Positions 1 through 5,900 of a DNA stretch of 17,629 bases are shown here, piece after piece. Each line of letters begins with the position of its first letter. Positions within the stretch are counted from its first letter, which is position 1. The stretch spans positions 1-17,629 of the forward strand of contig JAEWYI010000064.1 in the NCBI GenBank assembly GCA_023395735.1. Direction: 5' to 3'. Source of the DNA: Cyanobacteria bacterium OH_SFB_17 (lineage in GTDB: Bacteria; Cyanobacteriota; Vampirovibrionia; Gastranaerophilales; Gastranaerophilaceae). The position numbers and the translations under genes were made by a program. The notes beneath the pieces are model-generated. The model did no database searches. It was not told the DNA's origin and was given only the letters and a program-made list of their open reading frames with translations.

Positions 1-47
1 ATCCATCGACCCTTTTTTCGAAAATTTCTTTTCTGTTTTGGGTAGAA

Positions 48-320
48 CTATTTTACAAGTTCTTTAAACTTTTTACCAGCTGAGAATGCAGGTACAGTTT
101 TTGCAGAAATCTTCAATACAGCACCTGTTTGAGGATTGCGGCCTGTTCTAGCAGCTCTTTTGCGTGGTTCGAAAGTACCGAATCCTACAAGAGTTACTTT
201 TTTGCCTTTAGAAACAGTTTTTTCAATTGTTTCTAATGTAGCAGCAAGTACATCAGCTGCAGCTTTTTGAGAAACTTTTGCTTTTTTTGAAATTTCTTTT
301 ACTAATTCTTCTTTGTTCAT
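48..320 (-). CDS. hup: HU-type nucleoid DNA-binding protein
   Basis: A 90-residue HU/IHF-family protein, the full usual length. HU binds DNA as a dimer, bends and compacts it, and acts in replication, repair and transcription. Visible features are the helical N-terminal half, the family signature at residues 46-66 (GFGTFEPRKRAARTGRNPQT and onward), and the flexible beta-arm with the intercalating proline at P63 in the RNPQTG motif. The start is firm: ATG at 318-320 lies 6 nt behind a consensus AGGAGG ribosome site, one of the strongest in the window. The gene is preceded by an unusually long leader (about 150 nt) behind a good promoter, so it is probably transcribed alone and highly. HU rather than IHF is inferred, because the sequence alone does not separate the two subfamilies with certainty. 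Confidence 0.96.
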   Translation of the reverse strand: MNKEELVKEISKKAKVSQKAAADVLAATLETIEKTVSKGKKVTLVGFGTFEPRKRAARTGRNPQTGAVLKISAKTVPAFSAGKKFKELVK

Positions 321-326
321 ATAGAA

Positions 327-332
327 CCTCCT
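327..332 (-). promoter_or_regulatory. Strong ribosome binding site of the HU gene
   Basis: Read on the minus strand this is AGGAGG, followed by six bases (TTCTAT) and the ATG. It is a perfect anti-16S match at good spacing and fixes the HU start. Most other genes here have much weaker sites, in keeping with HU being an abundant protein. Confidence 0.85.
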
Positions 333-393
333 TTTTTATCGGATTGACCGTTTTTAATAAAAACAAAAGTAACAATCATACCCCGTTTAAATT

Positions 394-474
394 TGCACTT
401 CGGTGCATTCAACGACACACCTGTCAAGACCCGATGTTTACTAACCATTCCCCCGCAGAGAGGGGATTAACATC
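394..474 (-). promoter_or_regulatory. Structured 5' leader of the HU mRNA
   Basis: The 298 nt between HU and the SpoIID-domain gene hold no gene I can support. They contain the HU promoter and two inverted repeats downstream of it. The first pairs GATGTT with AACATC (474-469 with 438-433) around an inner CCCC/GGGG stem (465-462 with 454-451). Because the inferred transcription start is near 471, only part of the outer stem may be in the RNA. The second is a perfect 5-bp hairpin, TGCAC/GTGCA (407-403 with 398-394), with a CGAA loop. The remaining leader down to the ribosome site is A/T-rich and looks unstructured. Hairpins near a 5' end often stabilise an mRNA; any regulatory role here is inference. 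Confidence 0.4.
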
Positions 475-477
475 TTT

Positions 478-505
478 ATTATATACATTTATTCAGTTTT
501 GGCAA
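478..505 (-). promoter_or_regulatory. Sigma-70-like promoter for the HU gene
   Basis: On the minus strand, TTGCCA (505-500) and a perfect TATAAT (483-478) are separated by 16 nt. The predicted start of transcription is near 471, giving a leader of about 150 nt before the HU start codon. Confidence 0.6.
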
Positions 506-618
506 TACTTTTTACCAAATAGAGGCTGAAATGTTAAAAATACTTAATATATTTGGGTTTCAGGGGGTTGATGTGTTTTTCAATAAGGCTGAAAAGGCTC
601 TCAGTGAGCTAATTTTTG

Positions 619-1497
619 TTATTTGTAATATTCAGGGTTAATTCTGGCGAATTTTGTACCTTTATAGAAATATTGTAATATTTGATAAGCATTGTAACCG
701 TTTTTAGCCAAATTATTGGCTCCGTGTTGTGACATGCCGACTCCATGCCCGCATCTTTTTACATTGTCGTCAAAGGAAGGGACAGATTTGAGGTATGGAA
801 GATTTCTGGTCCAGACGTCTCCGGCACTGGAGGTTTGTCCTCCTGCAGAGGCAGAATAGTATGCGGGAATAATTTTTAGATTATAGATTAAAACTATTCC
901 GCTTGTTTCTTGTACGGCTTTGTTTGTTTGTGCTGATTCTGCTGAAGCTCCTCCGTATGCTTGGTCTTCAGGTGTGTCTTTGAGATCGTATCCGTGGCTT
1001 GCTCGTTTCCCCATGTTGGCAAGTGCGTAGCTTCTGGCTGCGATTGCTTGGGCTTTGTGCGCCTCGTAGCTCCAACTTCTAGGCATTTCTGATGGAACGA
1101 CTCCTTTTATATAATCTTCTATGTCAAGCTTGTTTACAATGGTGAGAGCGCCGCCTTTGTTGTATACAATCATACAACCTCTGTACCATTTCCTTTTTGC
1201 GCTTACGAATCCGCCTGAGGATGGTTTTATGACAACGTAGTTTGATTCAAGGTTGAAATATTTTCCGAGAATCTTTATTGCGATTACATCTTTATAAGGT
1301 CTAAATTCGTAGGCTTTCATCGCGGACATTGTGTATAAAAGCTTGTTTGTATGGGCGTTTATTATTTGTCCTTGTGTTGAGGTTCCGATATATGCAGTTT
1401 CGACACTATTTTGTAGCCCTATTTTTATTGCAAAACAAGGCATTGAAAAGATGAATTGTATCAAGAAAATTGTTAAAAATAATAATAGTTTTTTCAT
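619..1497 (-). CDS. Secreted SpoIID/LytB-domain cell-wall protein, compact form
   Basis: A SpoIID-domain protein. The family founder is a lytic transglycosylase of Bacillus sporulation; relatives in non-sporulating bacteria are thought to act on peptidoglycan. From ATG at 1495-1497 it is 292 residues and opens with a signal peptide (MKKLLLF..., cleavage likely after residue 23, CFA), so it is exported. Family hallmarks are the block VPSEMPRSWSYEAHKAQAIA with the expected catalytic Glu at 127, then ARSYAL, and near the C-terminus GHGVGMSQHGA (from residue 250) with YQILQYFYKGT. Only about 15 residues separate the PYLKSVPS block from GHGVGMSQ, where the family usually has a much longer segment. 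A TTG 42 nt upstream (1539) keeps the frame open, but it overlaps a TATAAT and would bury the signal peptide, so I prefer the ATG. There is no clear Shine-Dalgarno site. No other sporulation gene is nearby, so a housekeeping wall role is inferred. Confidence 0.85.
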   Translation of the reverse strand: MKKLLLFLTIFLIQFIFSMPCFAIKIGLQNSVETAYIGTSTQGQIINAHTNKLLYTMSAMKAYEFRPYKDVIAIKILGKYFNLESNYVVIKPSSGGFVSAKRKWYRGCMIVYNKGGALTIVNKLDIEDYIKGVVPSEMPRSWSYEAHKAQAIAARSYALANMGKRASHGYDLKDTPEDQAYGGASAESAQTNKAVQETSGIVLIYNLKIIPAYYSASAGGQTSSAGDVWTRNLPYLKSVPSFDDNVKRCGHGVGMSQHGANNLAKNGYNAYQILQYFYKGTKFARINPEYYK

Positions 1498-1527
1498 ATC
1501 CGCTTTGAATCTATTCCTTACGACAAT

Positions 1528-1577
1528 ATTATAATTCAAAACGAACGTTTTTTTACCTATTTAGTGTTAAAAATAGG
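1528..1577 (-). promoter_or_regulatory. Possible promoter with palindromic operator upstream of the SpoIID-domain gene
   Basis: A TATAAT (1533-1528, minus strand) lies 30 nt before the chosen start codon. Beginning 22 bp upstream of it is an inverted repeat, CCTATTT at 1556-1562 and AAATAGG at 1571-1577, with an 8-nt centre, which would cover the -35 region. No good -35 hexamer is visible. No T-run follows the repeat on the minus strand, which argues against a terminator for the gene before it. Confidence 0.3.
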
Positions 1578-1606
1578 CTCTTTGAACTAGAATCAGCAAC
1601 TGAGAT

Positions 1607-2206
1607 TTAGGCGTTTCTTCTTTTTTCTCTGCCGATTAGAAGTTTTCCGAATTCTTCACCGCCAGCGTATCCAAGGCAAGATCCTACAACAAATGCAGTT
1701 CCATGCACAATTGCCGGTGCCACTTTTCCGTATTTAGAACCCTTTATTGCGGTTGCAACTTTTTCTATGATTTTTGATGCCCCTTTTATTTTAGAAAGTT
1801 TTTCGACTCCTTTTTTTGCAACAGAATCCATGTGATCTTTCATAAAAGCTTCTGTACCAAACATTGCAGCGAGAGCGGCAGCACTTGTTACTGCTGTATA
1901 TTCTTTATCATCTGAGCGAAGAACGTCAATTCCTGAAGACACACATATTAATGGGTTTACATTTTTGCTTGCGTAATCTACTGCTTTTCCGATACCTTTT
2001 ACTATTTTTTCTTCTTTAGCGACTGTTTTCATTACGCTTTGAGCAGATCTTGCTTTTTCACCGACTTTGTTGTCAAGTGTTTGAACATAGTCAAAAACCT
2101 TTTTTGCTTGTCCGGCTGCAACTGCCCAGCGGCCGACTTTGTCTTGAGTTTCGGCTTTTTCGACATTTCTTGCGCAGAATATTGCTGAAGAAATTACATT
2201 TGACAT
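1607..2206 (-). CDS. Ala/Lys/Gly-rich protein of unknown function
   Basis: I do not recognise this 199-residue protein. It is rich in Ala, Lys, Val and Gly, basic overall, and likely mostly helical: the first 80 residues look amphipathic, with many Lys/Glu and Ala. A hydrophobic stretch at about 104-116 (AVTSAAALAAMFG) and a C-terminal segment at about 165-187 with a glycine-zipper-like spacing (GTAFVVGSCLGYAGGEEFG) could enter a membrane. No cleavable signal peptide is evident. It ends in a basic tail, REKRRNA. ATG at 2204-2206 has only a weak upstream AGGTT. It stands alone between a probable terminator and the SpoIID-domain gene. A lineage-specific membrane-associated protein is the most I can infer. 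Coding capacity is supported by composition and by the clean 200-codon frame. Confidence 0.7.
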   Translation of the reverse strand: MSNVISSAIFCARNVEKAETQDKVGRWAVAAGQAKKVFDYVQTLDNKVGEKARSAQSVMKTVAKEEKIVKGIGKAVDYASKNVNPLICVSSGIDVLRSDDKEYTAVTSAAALAAMFGTEAFMKDHMDSVAKKGVEKLSKIKGASKIIEKVATAIKGSKYGKVAPAIVHGTAFVVGSCLGYAGGEEFGKLLIGREKRRNA

Positions 2207-2263
2207 AAATTAACCTACACTAGTTTGGATATGTTCTGACACTGTTTCAGATACATAATTACC

Positions 2264-2290
2264 AAAATTTACTACCTACATGGTAATAAA
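2264..2290 (-). terminator. Probable terminator after the helicase-nuclease operon
   Basis: On the minus strand TTTATTACC (2290-2282) pairs with GGTAGTAAA (2276-2268) over 9 bp with one G-U pair, around a 5-nt loop, followed by TTTT. It begins 31 nt beyond the nuclease stop codon. The T-run is short and the stem AT-rich, so strength is uncertain. A competing pairing, ATTACCA (2258-2264) with TGGTAAT (2281-2287), overlaps it. Confidence 0.5.
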
Positions 2291-2321
2291 GTATTTTTTA
2301 TGGATAAAATTGCTCTGATTT

Positions 2322-2975
2322 TTAAATTTGTTTACAAATTTTGTAATATTCGCAATGCTCGCAATTTGTACAAGTTTCGCTGAAATGGTTTGTTGTTACA
2401 GCGTTTGTAATTTTTTTGCAGATTGATATAATTTTATTTTCAAAACTTTTTTTGTTTATATCATCCAGCATAATTTCTTTTTCGACACCTTTTTTCAGCC
2501 CGATGTATACGAATCTTAAAGACTCATAACCGCCTTTTTTTTGATAAAGTTTGTCAGCGCACAACAGATAGACGATGGTTTGGAAATCATTTTCGGCATT
2601 TTGCGGTATATTTCCTGTTTTGTAGTCAAGTATGAGATAGTTTGAATCGTTTTTTACAATTGCATCAAGTCTGCCCCCAATCCAGAAATTTTTAATTCTG
2701 CAAGTCAAATTGTATTCGGTTTTGACAGTTTCCATATTGAAAAATTTATTTTCTTTTAATGCACACCAAATGTTGTATTCTTCTTCATCCAATGTATCAA
2801 GCATTTTTTTGATGTCAAAACCATTCAGGTAGTAATTTGCAAGTGCGTGAATTTTTTTACCTTTTACAAAGGTTGCTGATTTTTGCGGAAGCGATTTTTT
2901 TTCAATGTATTTAAAATAGAATTTTTTTTCGCATTCTTCAAATGTTTTTAGCATATTTGGAGAAAAGTTTTTCAT
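2322..2975 (-). CDS. RecB/AddB-type PD-(D/E)XK nuclease with probable 4Fe-4S cluster
   Basis: A 217-residue stand-alone nuclease of the RecB/AddB/Cas4 group (PDDEXK_1-like), expected to cut single-stranded DNA during DNA-end processing. Motifs in order: the opening S-x-x-x-L-x-x-F-x-x-C with C15 and CEKKFYFKY; H43 in GKKIHAL; D104 in GGRLDAI; the active-site D117-Y-K119-T in LILDYKTG; Q132 in QTIVYL; and at the end C205-x2-C208-x5-C214 (C202 adjacent). C15 plus the three C-terminal cysteines match the iron-sulfur staple of AddB and Cas4. All catalytic residues are present. Its ATG overlaps the TGA of the helicase gene by 4 nt (ATGA), which implies translational coupling and a shared complex. 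There is no adjacent cas1 or cas2, so Cas4 is unlikely. I infer that it supplies the nuclease activity for the tandem helicase upstream. Confidence 0.9.
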   Translation of the reverse strand: MKNFSPNMLKTFEECEKKFYFKYIEKKSLPQKSATFVKGKKIHALANYYLNGFDIKKMLDTLDEEEYNIWCALKENKFFNMETVKTEYNLTCRIKNFWIGGRLDAIVKNDSNYLILDYKTGNIPQNAENDFQTIVYLLCADKLYQKKGGYESLRFVYIGLKKGVEKEIMLDDINKKSFENKIISICKKITNAVTTNHFSETCTNCEHCEYYKICKQI

Positions 2976-5900
2976 CTTTGCCCCTCCATTGTTTTGAAAA
3001 TAGTGCTTGGTTGCGGAATTACAGACGTTCTGGAGGTTTTGTTAGACGAAATGCAAAGCTTTCTTTTTGCTCTTGTGATTGCAACATACATTAATCTCAA
3101 ATTTTCTTCCAAAAGAAAAATTTTAAGTTCATCGTCTGTTTTTTGTCTGTAATTTGGGTTGAATTCTCTTATTGTTTCCATAAACCTTGCATTTTTTTTC
3201 AAAGAAACATTTTCAAAAGCAAGCGGAAGATTTTTTTCTAGCATCTCAGGCAAGAAAACGGCATCAAATTCATCGCCTTTTGACTTGTGAAGTGTCATAA
3301 TTTGGACTTTTCCTTCCAAAATTTCTTTGTCTGATTTTTCTTCTTCGGAAAAGAATTTAAATCCGCTTAAATTAGGTTTTTTGGCAAGCTCTCCCAACCG
3401 CTCGATTAAGACAGGATAACTTTTATAAGAGTTTGAAAGTCTTTTAATCAGGGTAGAAATTAGGTATACATTTGATTTTTCAATATCGCTTGAGTAATAA
3501 TGTAGTCCGATTTTTATCGCAAGTTCCTCCGCAGGAAGAGATGAAAAACTTAGCCAAAAAATCAAATCCCAATAAAAGAGTTCCAATCCTATATTGTTCA
3601 TTTCATCTACATTCATTTGGATAAAAGGTTTTTCACCGTTTTTGATTGTTTGATAAAGATTAGATTTGCAATGACCCAATTCCGCCAAAACTTCGTAGTT
3701 GTTTGCAATATTTTCGTTGTCAAAAGGGTTTTGGATAATTTTTAAAATCGCGTAAATTGTTCTGAAAATACCTTTTTGCTCCAGACATTCGCTTCTTGTA
3801 ATTGTTCTTAACCCTGCGTTGTTGATAAAACTTGTCCAGCGACCTACTTGAAAATTGCTTCTTAATAAAATTCCGATAGTCGCTTTTGGATTTTTTGAGA
3901 GAATATTTTTTATTTGTTTGAGAATGTAATTTTTTTCTGCAAATTCATTTTCAAATACAAATGAGCTTATTGCATTTTTTTCTTCCGGATTTTTACCTTC
4001 AACAGGCCGCATAAAAATATTGTAGAACGCTTTTTTTGTTTCTTCTTTTGCTTCAGCGTAAAGAATAAGGTCGTTGGCAAGCTTCCATACGTCTTTTGTA
4101 CAGCGTTGGGAGCAGTCCATGCTCACTTTTGTTTCGCTTTCTTCAATGAACCTTCTGAAGCCTTCGACATCCGCGTTCGAAAAAGTTGTTGTGATTGCCT
4201 GATTTATATCACCGCATCGGATAAGATTTTTGTGTTTAGAGCTTAACAATTCAATTAATCTTTGTTGAATTGCTGAAGAATCTTGTGCTTCATCTTCAAT
4301 AATGTAGTGGCAAATCTCTTGATAGTAGCTGAGGATATCAGGATTTTCTTCTAGCAGCCGAACAGACATTAAAAGCATATCATCGTAGTCGATGAGGTTG
4401 TTTTCAGCAAGACGTTTTTTGTATTTCTCTGCAAATTCTAAGAATTTTGTCACTTTTTTGTCGGCAGTTGAAGGCTTTTGCACCCTCACCCCCTGCCCCT
4501 CCCCCCTCAAGGGGGAGGGGTGAAGCGCAAGAAAAATTTTGTCTAAAACAGCTTCAATATTGTTTAAAATATCTGAATTATAAAATCTTAATACTTGGTA
4601 GCCCTCAGATTCGAGAAAGGCATCTCTGGTTTTATCGTGTTTTAAGTTGTCTTCAGCTAAATGTTGTGAGCCGTCAAGTTCAATAATTAATTTTTTTTCT
4701 GGGCATAAAAAATCGACAATATATTTACCGAGAGGTGCCTGTCGTCTAAATTTAGTATCGCAGAAACTGTTGTTTCTTAATATAAACCACATTAATTCTT
4801 CTGGTTCGGTTTGATTTTTTCTTAATTCTTTTGCTTTAAGAAGAGTGTCTGTTGAGTATTGGCAAGGTGATATCTTTGGGATATTCCCCTCCCCCTTGAG
4901 GGGGGAGGGGCTAGGGGTGAGGGTGTTTTCACCACCGCTCATTTTGTAGATCGAAACTCCTCTGTCAAAATCTTCCATCTCTGTTTTTTTAACATCCAGT
5001 TCAGAGGCTATTTCTCTTAAAATTCTCGAGCGCTGCGTATCGTCGCAAATTTCAAAATCAGCGTTGAGTCCTAGTTTTTCAAAATTCGCGTTTTCTTTTA
5101 AAATTTTAAGTGCAAGTCCGTGGATTGTACTGATATTTGGGAGTTGTGAAAGTTCTTGGTTTGAATTTTGGATACGTTCTCTAAAATTTCTGGCGGCTGA
5201 TTCCATATAAGTCAGAACAAAAATGTTTTCCGGGTTTATTCCGTCATTAAGCAGTTTGATTATAAGCGCCAGAAGTATTGTTGTTTTTCCTGCCCCAGGA
5301 ACGGCAGAAATTGCCATTTTACCTTTTTTGTATTCCAGAACTTCTTTTTGATCTTCTCGAGGTATAAAAGTTTTTGATTTTATTACGTTTTTTTGTGAAC
5401 CTTGTTTTAAGTAACGTTCTATTCCGCCGAAGTTTTCTATTCCGCTTGTGTCAAAAAGGCTTGCAAAGGTTAAGACTTTTTCTGTTGCGCAGTGGGTTAA
5501 TTTTCTCAATATTCTTGCGGTTTTCTGTCGACTGAGTTCAATATTGTCTTGCAGCGTATATTCACTTTTTTCCCAATCCGATTGAAAAACCCATGCGTTA
5601 TAGAGCGGGCCTGTGTCGTTTTTGACCCATTCGTCGCTGGAGACGTCGAACCATATTTGATATTTTGTTTGAACTTGATTGTCAATGATTTTTTGCGGAG
5701 TTGCAATAACAAGGTCATTTTCGTTTATGTCAAGTGTTGAATAAGGATTTTCAGAAATTATGGAATTTTCTATTTGGGTTATTATTTCTGTTTTTTTAAT
5801 TTTTTTGCCAAAAACATTTTCAAAATCTTCGATTTGTTTTATGAAAAAGTTAAATTTAATTATTTCTTCTGTCGAGTAATTTTGGATTTCTACAAGATTT

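Larger units (their letters stand above)
4480..4925 (-). mobile_element. DUF559 nuclease cassette bounded by hairpin-forming inverted repeats
   Basis: A 446-bp block inside the helicase gene. It encodes, in the host frame, a complete DUF559 domain (about residues 809-917): ELRKNQTEPEELMWFILR, then KFRRQAPLGKYIVDF, LIIELDGSQHL, the KHDKTRDAFLESEGY region and VLRFYNSDIL. DUF559 belongs with the Vsr-like PD-(D/E)XK nucleases. The ends are near-identical inverted 40-mers. TTTT flanks the block on both sides (4476-4479 and 4926-4929). The block plus one TTTT is 450 nt, and its removal restores an open host frame reading MSGGE-KPSTADKK. The domain has no ATG of its own ahead of its conserved start (first Met at residue 828), so it is made only as part of the helicase. 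I infer a mobile or formerly mobile protein-compatible cassette. It is not an intein: no splice-junction Cys/Ser or His-Asn is present. Confidence 0.75.

Noticed and set aside
394..407. TGCAC-TTCG-GTGCA hairpin as a plus-strand terminator
   Set aside because: It has the stable UUCG loop on the plus strand, but no plus-strand gene precedes it and no T-run follows. It is better read as part of the HU leader on the minus strand.
278..529. Open frame on the plus strand across the HU start and its leader
   Set aside because: It overlaps the well-supported HU coding start and promoter on the other strand, has no ribosome site and an unconvincing composition.
523..594. Direct repeat AGGCTGAAA at 523-531 and 586-594
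   Set aside because: Nine bases occurring twice in a 70-nt AT-rich spacer can be chance; no further copy or pattern was seen.
596..610. GCTC/GAGC hairpin followed by TTTT as a terminator after the SpoIID-domain gene
   Set aside because: The stem is only 4 bp and the T-run is short; it is too weak to call.
2322..2975. Cas4 adaptation nuclease
   Set aside because: The cysteine pattern is shared with Cas4, but no cas1, cas2 or repeat array is present and the gene is coupled to a helicase as in AddAB-like systems.
4447..4686. Plus-strand open frame with Pro/Arg-rich text across the cassette end
   Set aside because: It is antisense to the helicase and cassette; its peculiar composition comes from the GC-rich repeat read on the other strand.
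4480..4925. Intein or group I/II intron as an explanation for the insert in the helicase
   Set aside because: There are no intein splice-junction residues (N-terminal Cys/Ser, terminal His-Asn), and the block is an open coding frame throughout with inverted palindromic ends, unlike intron structures.
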